From NCBI RefSeq assembly GCF_030316825.1, contig NZ_JASZYU010000001.1, positions 682,001 through 746,000 of the forward strand: DNA of 64,000 nucleotides. The letters run 5' to 3'. A program made the position numbers and the translations under genes. Numbering within the stretch: the first letter of the stretch is position 1; each line of letters begins with the position of its first letter. Positions 26,240 through 34,977 of the stretch are shown piece by piece. This DNA is from Variovorax fucosicus. GTDB lineage: Bacteria; Pseudomonadota; Gammaproteobacteria; Burkholderiales; Burkholderiaceae_C. Below the pieces are notes generated by a model. That model worked only from the letters and a program-made list of their open reading frames with translations, had not been told where the DNA came from and did no database searches.

Positions 26240-28033
26240 TCAGCCCGGCGATGTCTCACCGACGGGTTCGACTCCGCGATTGAGCAGGCGCGCGTGACCG
26301 GCGCCGCTGGCCTTGGCAAGGTACATGGCGGAGTCCGCCGTGCGCAACAACAGGTCGGGATCGTCACCGCTGCCAGGGTACAGCGCCACCCCGATGGATG
26401 CGCCGAGCCGGAGCGTGTGGTGCTCGATCGCCATCAGCGGACGAAAAGAATCTAGCAGCCGCTCGGCGAACGCCATCGCAGCAGGAGCACCGTCCACACG
26501 GCGCTTGAGAATCGCGAACTCGTCACCGCCGAGCCGTGCCGCCACTTCGAATTCAGCGGCCTGCAGCCGCAGTCGATCGGCCGCCTGAACCAGCACCAGA
26601 TCGCCGACGGCGTGACCGAAGCGATCGTTGATCAGCTTGAACTTGTCCAGATCGATGAAGTAGACCGCAAACACCTCGCCGGTGCCCCTGGACTCGGCGG
26701 TTGCGCTCTGCAACGCCTCCAGGAATACGTCGCGGCTGGCAAGCGACGTGAGGCCATCGTGGCGCGCCAGATATTCGATGCGCTCCTCGTTCTGCCTGCG
26801 TTCCGTGATGTCTGTGTAGGTTCTCACGACGCCGCCGCCTTCGATCGGCACGCTCTGGACCTCGATCACCCGCCCGTCGGGGCGCTTGCGGCTGTAGCTG
26901 TGTGGCTTGTCGAGTATGCCGCCGGCGCGAATGAATTCCAGCACGTCCTGCGAGGTGTGCCTGAACTCGTCGGTCGCCCACTGGTAGGCAAGCACCTCGC
27001 CAAAGCCTGGTCGCCGCGCCATCAGCGAATGCGGCAGTTCAAGCAGTTCCCGGGCGCGTCTGTTGCAGACCTCGACCACGCGATCCGGATTCACCATCAT
27101 GATGCCCTGCTCCATCCGGTCGAGCGTGGCCTCGAGCAGCATCGACTTGCTTTTCAAGAGCGCCTCGCTCTCGCGCGCACGCGCCTCCGCCGCCTGCAGT
27201 TGATGCTGCTGGCGCTTGAGCAACGTGATGTCCACGTGCACATAGAACCGCCTGTCGTCCGGACTGAGCTGTGCGGCGACGCGACTCCAGCGATCACCGG
27301 GCAAAGGCAGTTCGAACGGGGCGCCGGCGAACCGCATGTTCTCGGCCAGATTGAGCAGCGCGTGCTCGAACAGAGCACGTTCGCCGGGCGCGTGGTCGCG
27401 CCAGGCCAGGCGGTAGGTCTCGACGAAACCCATGCCAATGGCCGATGCCCGCCCGCTCAGCCCCAGCATCGTCACAAATGGCTCGTTGACCCAAAGAATC
27501 CTGTCGGCGGAATCCGTGACCATGACGCCATCGGCAACATGGTCGAGCAGTGTCGACTCGACGACGGCCGGCATGCTGGACTGCCTTGTGGCGGCGGCCT
27601 CGGCCCCTTCTTCGCCAGCCGACGCCGCATGCTCGTCGGAGCGCCAGATCCGGACGCGGCCGGCGCCGGGCACCTGGATTGCGTTCACATGCAGACGCAC
27701 GCCCCGATGCTCGAAGGAATACGGACGCTGCAGCGTGCGATGGCGCGCCATGGCTTCCCGCACGTATTGCTCGAGCAACGGCAGTTCCTCGGGCCCGAGG
27801 CGCTCGAGGTAGAACCGCCGCAGATTGTCTGCATAGGGCTCCCCGGCATGAATGTGCACCGCATGCTCGGGGAAGAACCTGAGAAAACTCCGATTCCAGA
27901 GCAGCGCTCCATCGGCCTCGTCGAAAGCGCACACCGCCACACCGAGCGCGTCGAGCCCGTCGACCATCGGACGCAGAACGAGCAAGGCCTGCGCCCTGCG
28001 GGCTTCTTCGATCGGCGTCGATGCTGATTGCAT
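26240..28033 (-). CDS. PAS-GGDEF diguanylate cyclase
   Basis: Soluble 597-residue protein. Three PAS-like segments can be seen: about 20-130, about 155-275 (LLDHVADGVMVTDSADRILWVNE) and about 295-425 (LLEATLDRMEQGIMMVNPDRVVEVCN, ending TYTDITERRQNEE). Then comes GGDEF at 502-506 with FIDLDKFKLINDRFGHAVGD upstream, a competent active site with no RxxD. There is no EAL domain and no membrane segment. The ATG is at 28033. It starts 10 bp after the GGDEF-EAL gene upstream, so they form one operon, and is followed 104 bp later by the binding-protein gene. Confidence 0.88.
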   Translation of the reverse strand: MQSASTPIEEARRAQALLVLRPMVDGLDALGVAVCAFDEADGALLWNRSFLRFFPEHAVHIHAGEPYADNLRRFYLERLGPEELPLLEQYVREAMARHRTLQRPYSFEHRGVRLHVNAIQVPGAGRVRIWRSDEHAASAGEEGAEAAATRQSSMPAVVESTLLDHVADGVMVTDSADRILWVNEPFVTMLGLSGRASAIGMGFVETYRLAWRDHAPGERALFEHALLNLAENMRFAGAPFELPLPGDRWSRVAAQLSPDDRRFYVHVDITLLKRQQHQLQAAEARARESEALLKSKSMLLEATLDRMEQGIMMVNPDRVVEVCNRRARELLELPHSLMARRPGFGEVLAYQWATDEFRHTSQDVLEFIRAGGILDKPHSYSRKRPDGRVIEVQSVPIEGGGVVRTYTDITERRQNEERIEYLARHDGLTSLASRDVFLEALQSATAESRGTGEVFAVYFIDLDKFKLINDRFGHAVGDLVLVQAADRLRLQAAEFEVAARLGGDEFAILKRRVDGAPAAMAFAERLLDSFRPLMAIEHHTLRLGASIGVALYPGSGDDPDLLLRTADSAMYLAKASGAGHARLLNRGVEPVGETSPG

Positions 28034-28043
28034 GGGGCGGCGT

Positions 28044-31000
28044 TCAGCCAGTCGTTTCCGCGTTCAATTCCGAATCGAATTCGGCAAGAGCCACGGGTTT
28101 GCCGAACAGGTATCCCTGGTACAGCGTACAGCCATGCTTTTCCAGAAAGGCAAGTTGCTGCTCTGTTTCGACGCCCTCCGCAACGATCGCCAGATCGAGG
28201 CTGCGCGCCATGCCGATGATGGTCTGGATGATCAATTCGACTTTCCGATCGATGCCGATGCCCTGCACGAAAGACTTGTCGATCTTGACCTGGTGCAGCG
28301 GAAGCTGGGTCATGTAGGAGAGCGACGAGAAGCCCGTGCCGAAGTCGTCCATGGAGAACTGGATGCCGATGGCGGCGAGCGATTTCATCTTCCGGATGGT
28401 CTCGGTCACCTTGTCCTGCAGCAGGCTTTCCGTGAGTTCGAGCTTGAGCTTCGAGGGATCGGCCCCGGTTCGAATCAGCACGTCTCGCACCTGGTCCGCG
28501 AAGTCGTCGCTGCGGAACTGCCGCGCACTCACATTCACCGCGATCTGCAAGTTCGATCTTCTGGGATGGTGGCTCCAGCGTTCCAGCTGGATGCAGGCTT
28601 GCTCGAGCACCCACAGGCCGATGGGAACGATCAGCCCGGTCTCTTCTGCCACTTCGATGAAGCCGGCGGGAGGCACCATGCCGCGATGAGGATGTTGCCA
28701 GCGAACCAGCACCTCGGCGCCGACGAGCCCGCCGCCGTCAGTCACCTGGGGCTGGTAATGCAGGACGAACTGGTTGGCCGCCATCGCGGTATGCAGCTCG
28801 GTCTCCAGGGTGGCGCGAGCGGTGATGACGGTCTGCATCGCCGGCTCGAAGAACTGCATCGCCCTTCCGCCGGCGATCTTGGCGTAGTACATCGCGATGT
28901 CGGCCTGCTTGAGCAGGCCATCGAGCGAAAGTTGGTTGTCGCGAAAAAGCGTGGCACCGATGCTGCAGGTGCTGAAGTAAGGATGGGTGGCAATATCGAA
29001 CGGCTGGTGCATCTCGGCCAGGATGGCCTCTCCGAGTGCCCTGGTTTGCGTGGTTGCAACCGCGCTGTCCTCGCTCAGGTTCTCCAGCAGCACGACAAAT
29101 TCGTCGCCTCCCAACCGGGCAACCGTATCGCCGTCGCGCATGATGCGCGAGATTCGCGCTGCCACCTGCTTGAGCAGCAGATCACCCATCGCATGGCCGT
29201 GCGCATCATTGAGCGTCTTGAACTTGTCCAGGTCGAGAAACAACAGCCCGCCGTGTCGTGAACCCCGGCTGTTGCTGACGATTGCCGCGGTCAACCGGTG
29301 CAGAAGCATCCGGCGGTTGGGCAGGCCCGTGAGGCCGTCGTAGAACGCCAGATGCTCGATCTGGCGCGCAGCGGACTTGCGGTCGGTGATATTGCGCAGG
29401 ATGACGATGAATCGCGCATCGACCCCTTCGCCGACCGGCATGCGGGACACGGATATTTCGAACCAGGTGGTTCCCTGTGCAGCGCGGCGTTCGAACTGGC
29501 GGCCCGCGGAAAAGCCGGACACATAGGACTCCTGCAGCGCCGCCATGACCTCGGCCACGGCGTCCGGCGGCAGCAGGTCACCGATCGTCCGGCCCACCGG
29601 ATTCCGGACATCATCGATGGCGGCCCCAGGCGTGCGCGGCGAGTGGAAACGATGGCATTGACCGTCCAGCCCCAGTTCGAGCAAGACGTCCGGCAGCGCG
29701 TCGAGCGTGGCCTGCAATTGCACCTTGCCCTCGAGGATGTCCGCGATGTGTCGTCGCTTTTCCGTGATGTCCCGGTACACGCACATCGAGCCACCGTCCG
29801 GCGTGCGTCTTGTGACCGCGAGAATGACGCCCCCCCCTGCAAGGGTGAGTTCCCGCTCGCCCTGCACTTGCTGCTTCTGATGTGGATCGAATGACGCTGT
29901 CTGCTCGCCATCGACCACTGCTGCAACAACGTGGTCCTCGCCTCGCTCGACAATTTCCTGGAATGGCTGGAGCGGGCGGATCATGTCCCGTGACCAGGGA
30001 AATATTTCCCCGAAACGGCGGTTCCATGTGAGCACGCGATCCTTCGAATCCAGCAGCACGAAGCCATCCACCATCGATTCGAGAGCCTGGTTCAAGGTGG
30101 CCTTGGATTGCCATTGCCGGCGCAAATGCATGCGCGTGAGATAGACCACGCCGAGGATCATCAGCATGAAAGTGCCGGCCGCGCTCCAGATGAAAGCTTG
30201 TTGCGTGCGCCAATCCCGCAGGGCAGATTGCAAGGGAATACTGGCCACGATCAGCAGGTTTCTGTGAAGCGTCGGCCGCGCCACGACGATCGCCGGCGCA
30301 CCGCTCAGGCGTGCAGGCAAATATCGCGGGCTCCCATCGAGGACTTGTTCGCTCAGCGCAGGCGTGATGGCCTGCCCCGAAAGATCGTCACGGCGGGGCA
30401 TGCTCACCAGGACCGGCCCTGCTTCGTGCTCCAGGGTGACTTCCAGTCCCTCGATGTCGGCGCCCTGCATCAGGATGGTGGTCAGCAAGGAGAGCTGCAC
30501 TTCTGCAATTGCCACGATGTGGCTGCCGTCCTTCAGTCGCAGATCCCGCGCGAAGTACACGACGCGCTGCGACGTCAGCGCACTGACGAATGGCGCGCTG
30601 ATCGCGAGCGTCGACGCGGGCTGTTCCAGCACCTGCCGCAAAAAACCGGCAGGCAGTCGAATCGCCGCCTTGGCACCTTGCCGGTCAGATGACACAACCA
30701 CTTCATCGCGTGCGTCCAGAACCGCAACGTACCGCACCAGCAGGTTCTGCCGAACCACCCCTTGCATCTGCTGCGCCAGCTGGTTGCGCGTCGCATCGGC
30801 CACGATCGTGGCCTCCGAAGAAGCCTGCAGCCCCTCGCTCAGGTCGGCCAGCAACAGGTCCACGCCCAGGAGGCTGCGATTGAGCGCCGCTTCCGAGCCA
30901 CTCACGAACCGTGTGGCCTGGTCCTGGCTGTCGGCGATGGCCTTGTCGCGCGTCGCCGAGGTCAGAACGACTGCGCTGCCCAGAACCGCCACGAGAAACA

Positions 31001-31055
31001 CCGCCGCCACGCCATAGATGGTGGCGGTGATCCGTCGTGGCAGCAGCTTGTTCAT
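28044..31055 (-). CDS. Membrane CACHE-PAS-GGDEF-EAL c-di-GMP enzyme coupled to a DctP-type binding protein
   Basis: Protein of 1003 residues: TM1 (about 12-33), a periplasmic CACHE-like sensor (about 35-285), TM2 (about 290-310), two PAS domains, GGDEF (649-653) with an RDGD inhibitory site and DLDKFKTLND, then an EAL domain whose signature is EVL (781-783) with NVSARQF, MDDFGTG, VKIDKSFV and AEGVET kept. The metal-binding Glu is present, so hydrolysis is plausible. The ATG at 31055 overlaps the stop of the DctP-type gene (TGATG), the same coupling as in the 25.0 kb pair. Confidence 0.9.
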   Translation of the reverse strand: MNKLLPRRITATIYGVAAVFLVAVLGSAVVLTSATRDKAIADSQDQATRFVSGSEAALNRSLLGVDLLLADLSEGLQASSEATIVADATRNQLAQQMQGVVRQNLLVRYVAVLDARDEVVVSSDRQGAKAAIRLPAGFLRQVLEQPASTLAISAPFVSALTSQRVVYFARDLRLKDGSHIVAIAEVQLSLLTTILMQGADIEGLEVTLEHEAGPVLVSMPRRDDLSGQAITPALSEQVLDGSPRYLPARLSGAPAIVVARPTLHRNLLIVASIPLQSALRDWRTQQAFIWSAAGTFMLMILGVVYLTRMHLRRQWQSKATLNQALESMVDGFVLLDSKDRVLTWNRRFGEIFPWSRDMIRPLQPFQEIVERGEDHVVAAVVDGEQTASFDPHQKQQVQGERELTLAGGGVILAVTRRTPDGGSMCVYRDITEKRRHIADILEGKVQLQATLDALPDVLLELGLDGQCHRFHSPRTPGAAIDDVRNPVGRTIGDLLPPDAVAEVMAALQESYVSGFSAGRQFERRAAQGTTWFEISVSRMPVGEGVDARFIVILRNITDRKSAARQIEHLAFYDGLTGLPNRRMLLHRLTAAIVSNSRGSRHGGLLFLDLDKFKTLNDAHGHAMGDLLLKQVAARISRIMRDGDTVARLGGDEFVVLLENLSEDSAVATTQTRALGEAILAEMHQPFDIATHPYFSTCSIGATLFRDNQLSLDGLLKQADIAMYYAKIAGGRAMQFFEPAMQTVITARATLETELHTAMAANQFVLHYQPQVTDGGGLVGAEVLVRWQHPHRGMVPPAGFIEVAEETGLIVPIGLWVLEQACIQLERWSHHPRRSNLQIAVNVSARQFRSDDFADQVRDVLIRTGADPSKLKLELTESLLQDKVTETIRKMKSLAAIGIQFSMDDFGTGFSSLSYMTQLPLHQVKIDKSFVQGIGIDRKVELIIQTIIGMARSLDLAIVAEGVETEQQLAFLEKHGCTLYQGYLFGKPVALAEFDSELNAETTG

Positions 31056-32116
31056 CAGGGACCCGGTGCCTTGATACCCACTGCCGGGCCGATCGTCTGC
31101 TCCCAGAGCTTGACGCATCCTGCTCCGCACCGCTTGGCCCATGGCGCGAGCACGTCCTTGGCGAAGATGTCCCGACGTCGACGCTCATCTGCAGCGGAGG
31201 GGCGTGCCTCGACCATCGCGCCCTTGGTTCCCCGGGTGCATGTGTCGGCGCCCGTGTTGCAGGCAACGCCGTTGCCGGTTTCGCGTTCCGACTCTTCCCA
31301 GATCGCGGCTTCGAGTTTGGGCAGCTCGGTTTTCAGCAGCGTCTTCAGGTCGGCGGGAAGCGTGTTCCAGGTGTTCCGGTTGGCCCCGAACACCGCGAGC
31401 CCCCAACCGAGAGGCATCGAGTAGAGCCCGCGCGTGATCTTGTGGAGTCCGAGCGTATTGCCGGACATGGCGCCGGTGATTGCACATTCCGTGTTGTCGG
31501 AGTTCATGTTGGACATCAACTCGGAGAACTCGGTGAGCACGGGTGTCGCCTTCAGTGCGCTCACGAAATCGGCCTGGCTCACTCCGGAAACACGGATCCG
31601 TCGGCCTGCAAGATCGGACAACTGGGTGACGGCCTGCTTGCAAAAGACCACTTGGGCCGGGTAGACGTAGACCGCGAGCAACTCGACGTTGAACTGGTCG
31701 CCCAGCCGTTTTTCGAGCGTGGGACGGAAGGCGGCAATCACGCGCCGCATCGTCGCCATGTCCGGATTGAGGCCAGCGAGGTCAGCGGCGCCCAACTCGG
31801 GTTCGTTGCTGGCCACCTGGCTCAGCAGCGCAGTGCCGAATGGAACGACACCCAGTTTCATGAGATGGAGCATCTCGGGTCCGGGCACGCCAGCCCGGTT
31901 GAAGGGCACGATGCTCGCGGCGTACTTTCCTTCACTCAACCGCGCCAGTTCCCGAGACCAGAATGGCTCTTCGTGCAGGGTGTATTGGCTGACTGTCGCG
32001 AGCCCACCAACAATTCGAAGCCTGCGTTCCGGTGCGGGCTGCGCTGCGCAAACCGTGGTGAACCATGCGAGAAGCAAGGCAACCCAGGCCAGACGGAATG
32101 GACTAGAGAATTTCAT
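31055..32116 (-). CDS. TRAP-type (DctP) periplasmic solute-binding protein
   Basis: Exported protein of 353 residues, with signal peptide MKFSSPFRLAWVALLLAWFTTVCAA. The mature part shows the DctP pattern: LRIVGGLATVSQYTLHEEPFW near the start, PEMLHLMKLGVVPFGTALLSQ, and LAGRRIRVSGVSQADFVSALKATPV, the region where TRAP receptors bind a carboxylate with a conserved Arg. Three or four cysteines near the C-terminus are unusual. No DctQ or DctM membrane subunit is present. The coupling to a GGDEF-EAL gene suggests a sensor role, probably for an organic acid. The ATG at 32116 was chosen; 32128 is an alternative. Confidence 0.85.
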   Translation of the reverse strand: MKFSSPFRLAWVALLLAWFTTVCAAQPAPERRLRIVGGLATVSQYTLHEEPFWSRELARLSEGKYAASIVPFNRAGVPGPEMLHLMKLGVVPFGTALLSQVASNEPELGAADLAGLNPDMATMRRVIAAFRPTLEKRLGDQFNVELLAVYVYPAQVVFCKQAVTQLSDLAGRRIRVSGVSQADFVSALKATPVLTEFSELMSNMNSDNTECAITGAMSGNTLGLHKITRGLYSMPLGWGLAVFGANRNTWNTLPADLKTLLKTELPKLEAAIWEESERETGNGVACNTGADTCTRGTKGAMVEARPSAADERRRRDIFAKDVLAPWAKRCGAGCVKLWEQTIGPAVGIKAPGP

Positions 32117-32319
32117 TGTCCCGATCATGGGCGCACCATGGGGTGCGTGGCTCAACGATTGGGGGTAGACAGCGTGTTTTTTTCACGTCGGGCATGGTTA
32201 TGGGTCCAACCTGTGCTGCATCTGCAACTGATCCAGCCTCTGCCGGGACAGAAGCCATCGATGATCCGTCGATCCAACTAATACTTTGGAACTCACCGCA
32301 GAACCTGCACCGGCCCCGC

Positions 32320-33861
32320 TCACAAAGGCGCCGTCTCCCTGCTGGCGCATACGCGGTTGCGCCCCCCCGCCTTGGCGGTGTACAGCGCCTTGTCCGCCGC
32401 CTGAATCAACTCCGTGGGCTGATCGAATCCGGAAACGGGAATGAGCGCATCCACCCCGGCGCTCAAGGTGACAAAGCCACCCGCATTGCCGCTGTGCACG
32501 ATCTCCAGTTCGCGAATGGCGTTGCGGATCTTTTCCGCAACGGCGACGGCGCCCGCGACATCGGTGTTCGGCAGCAGCACCGCGATTTCTTCACCGCCGT
32601 AGCGCGCAGCAAGATCCCCGGGACGGCTCGGAGTGAGTTCCCTGATCGTGCGACAGATCGTCTGCAAACACTCGTCGCCGGCAGCATGGCCGTAGACATC
32701 GTTGTATTGCTTGAAGCGATCGACATCGATCAGGATCAGGGCCAGCGTGCTCGCATTGCGCATCGCCCGGCTGAATTCGCTGTCGAGTGTCAGGTCGAAT
32801 TGCCGACGGTTCGCCAGCCCCGTGAGACCATCCTGCATGGCGAGCTTGTTCAGTGTCTTGTTGAGGCTCTCCAATGCGTCCCGGGCGCGCACGAGTTCGG
32901 CCTCGGTCCGGGTTCGCAGTTCGATCTGCTTGATCAGCCGCCAGCCGACGAACGCCACCACCATCACGAGAAAGATCACCCCGCCCGAATGCCAGAGCGT
33001 ATCGCGCCACCAGGTGGCGAGGATTTCGTCCTTGGACAACGCCGCGGCGACGAACAGGGGGTAGTGCGCAAGGCGGCGAAAACTGTTCAACCGCGTCACG
33101 CCATCCTGCGCTGATGTGATGTAGGCCTCTCCAACCGGCCCACGCGACGAATACTGACGGAAAAGCTCGGTGTCCAGCATGCTTTTCCCAACCATGGCGG
33201 TGGTGTACGGTCGGCGCGTCATCATGACCCCGCTCTCCGTCACCAGCACCACCGCGCCGGCCTGGCCGATCTCGAGGCTGTTGTAGAAATTCATCAGGAA
33301 ATCGATGTCGATCGTGGCGAGCGCGACCCCGGCAAAACTGCCATCACCATGATTGATGCGTCGAGAAACCGGAATGAGCAACTTGCCGGTGGTTCGACTC
33401 TTGACCGGAACACCGATGTGAGGACCTCGGTCCTCGTGGGTGCGATGGAAAACGAAATACTCCCGATCCGCATTGTTCAGGTTCGGCACCGTGGCCGGCC
33501 GCGTGTTCGCAACCCAGTCGCCGTTCGCGTCGTAGACGTGCAAGCCATCGAGTTGCGAAAGCTCAGCCAAGCGCATCGCCATGAGCCTGCGCAAGCGCGC
33601 GATGGCGACCGGGCCGGTTCCGTCGTATTCGACGCGCTCCACGATGCCGATCAGCGCCGTGTCGGCCGCCTTGATCGTGTCGTCGGCCTGCTGCGCCATT
33701 GCGCGCGCAAGGTTCGAAGTGGCGACACCCATTTGTCGGAGTTGGACCGAGCGCGCACTCCAGCTGTTCCAGGCATCGATCGCGACGAGACTGACGCAGA
33801 CGATGGCCACGAAAGCAATCGTTCGAAAAATGATGGTTGGCCGCTGGAAACGCGCTGGCAT
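32320..33861 (-). CDS. Membrane CACHE-GGDEF diguanylate cyclase (GGEEI variant)
   Basis: Protein of 513 residues: TM1 (about 9-28), double-CACHE-like periplasmic sensor (about 30-300, with LHVYDANGDWVANTR and FAGVALATIDIDFL), TM2 (about 307-327), coiled linker, then a GGDEF domain. Its signature is GGEEI at 422-426 rather than GGDEF; GGEEF is a known active form, the final Ile is less usual. DVDRFKQYNDVYGH and an RPGD inhibitory site are present, so activity is likely. The ATG at 33861 has a GGAG site. It is divergent from a LuxR-type regulator across 287 bp that hold no convincing gene. Confidence 0.88.
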   Translation of the reverse strand: MPARFQRPTIIFRTIAFVAIVCVSLVAIDAWNSWSARSVQLRQMGVATSNLARAMAQQADDTIKAADTALIGIVERVEYDGTGPVAIARLRRLMAMRLAELSQLDGLHVYDANGDWVANTRPATVPNLNNADREYFVFHRTHEDRGPHIGVPVKSRTTGKLLIPVSRRINHGDGSFAGVALATIDIDFLMNFYNSLEIGQAGAVVLVTESGVMMTRRPYTTAMVGKSMLDTELFRQYSSRGPVGEAYITSAQDGVTRLNSFRRLAHYPLFVAAALSKDEILATWWRDTLWHSGGVIFLVMVVAFVGWRLIKQIELRTRTEAELVRARDALESLNKTLNKLAMQDGLTGLANRRQFDLTLDSEFSRAMRNASTLALILIDVDRFKQYNDVYGHAAGDECLQTICRTIRELTPSRPGDLAARYGGEEIAVLLPNTDVAGAVAVAEKIRNAIRELEIVHSGNAGGFVTLSAGVDALIPVSGFDQPTELIQAADKALYTAKAGGRNRVCASRETAPL

Positions 33862-34148
33862 GTTCGGTGGCTCCAAACGTTGACGTGCTCGATTCTGCCT
33901 CTCAACAGGCGCCGGGCGGCGTCGCCGAACGGCCTGCAGAGTTCGATCGCAGTTGATCCAGCTCAATATCAGACCGGCCATTGAGCACGAAGATTCGGCA
34001 ACCGTCTTCGAGGAAGGTGAGATCGAGACGGCCTCGAGCATCCCTCTCGCGATCCGGGGATACGCAAGCCCTTGCGGCGCCACTGACCGAACCCGCATAG
34101 ATTGACCTGGACCAATGACCCAATGCGATGCGCTTACCACTTTGAACC

Positions 34149-34781
34149 ATGATCAGGATCGGCGTCGCTGACGAATTCGGCATCGTCCGTTCCGGCCTGC
34201 GCGACCTGTTCGCACGATTCATCGATCTGTGGGTGGTCGGCGAGGCTGCCGGCCTGGAGGCGGCTGTCCAGCTCGTGGGCACCGTCGAGATCGACGTCCT
34301 CATACTCGACTTGCGCGGGCCCGGCCCGAACGGCGCAGACGCGATAAAGGCCATACACGCCCGGAGCCCCCGCACGCGCGTGCTGGTGCTGAGCGCCAGC
34401 TACGACGACGAAGGTGCGGCAACCCTGGTTCGCGAAGGCGCGCGCGGCTATCTCGACATGCGATGTGAACCGCTGGAGATCGTCAGAGCCGTCCGGCTCG
34501 TTTCAATGGGGCAGCGACCCTTGCCTGCGAGTGTCTCCAAGCTGCTCGCGCGCGCACTCGATTCCGAGGAAACCCACGCCCCGCATGAGGAGTTGTCCAA
34601 ACGTGAGGCCGAGGTGTTTCTAGCGCTGGCGACCGGTGACAGATCCGAACGGATCGCCGACCGGCTTTCGCTTTCGCAAAAGACCGTGAGCACCTACCGA
34701 AGGCGCCTGATGCTGAAGCTGGGCCTCGCGTCCAACAGCGATCTGACCCGCTATGCGCTAAAGCACAGGCTCATCCACTGA
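34149..34781 (+). CDS. Orphan LuxR-type response regulator with altered receiver
   Basis: Protein of 210 residues: a REC domain with an acidic D8-E9 and a likely phosphoacceptor D54 (LILDLRG), and a C-terminal LuxR helix-turn-helix (LSKREAEVFLALATGDRSERIADRLSLSQKTVSTYRRRL). The conserved receiver Lys of the GYLLK motif is Met (GYLDM, M104), so normal phosphoswitching is uncertain. No histidine kinase gene adjoins it. It sits between two diguanylate cyclase genes and may control them. The ATG at 34149 gives MIRIGVADEF. Confidence 0.88.
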   Translation: MIRIGVADEFGIVRSGLRDLFARFIDLWVVGEAAGLEAAVQLVGTVEIDVLILDLRGPGPNGADAIKAIHARSPRTRVLVLSASYDDEGAATLVREGARGYLDMRCEPLEIVRAVRLVSMGQRPLPASVSKLLARALDSEETHAPHEELSKREAEVFLALATGDRSERIADRLSLSQKTVSTYRRRLMLKLGLASNSDLTRYALKHRLIH

Positions 34782-34977
34782 AGCGCGCATCGCATCGCCG
34801 CTACTTGTGCACGATCCGCCCTTGCCGATTGGACAGGATCTCGCACGACATTCCGATTGCGGATAGATTTGCGTGAATGCACTGTTCACTCGCGTGGATC
34901 AAAGACTTAGGTCGAAAGTGTTCGATCACGCCAGCGGCCCTCCGGCCTCTGCGCAAGGGTCGCCCCGAAAGGTGCCA

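Larger units (their letters stand above)
22072..32116 (-). other. Putative five-gene c-di-GMP/solute-binding operon
   Basis: Transcription order: DctP-type receptor, CACHE-GGDEF-EAL enzyme, PAS-GGDEF cyclase, sugar-type receptor, GAF-GGDEF-EAL enzyme. The gaps are -1, +10, +104 and -1 bp. It is two receptor-enzyme pairs with a lone cyclase between them. The operon is inferred from spacing and strand only. An upstream GGEEI-type gene is 203 bp away and may have separate transcription. Confidence 0.6.

Noticed and set aside
33902..34100. Possible small minus-strand gene in the gap before the GGEEI cyclase
   Set aside because: A stretch (LDLTFLEDGCRIFVLNGRSDIE) looks protein-like, but no start codon with a ribosome site was found, and most of the frame lies over the LuxR-type gene.
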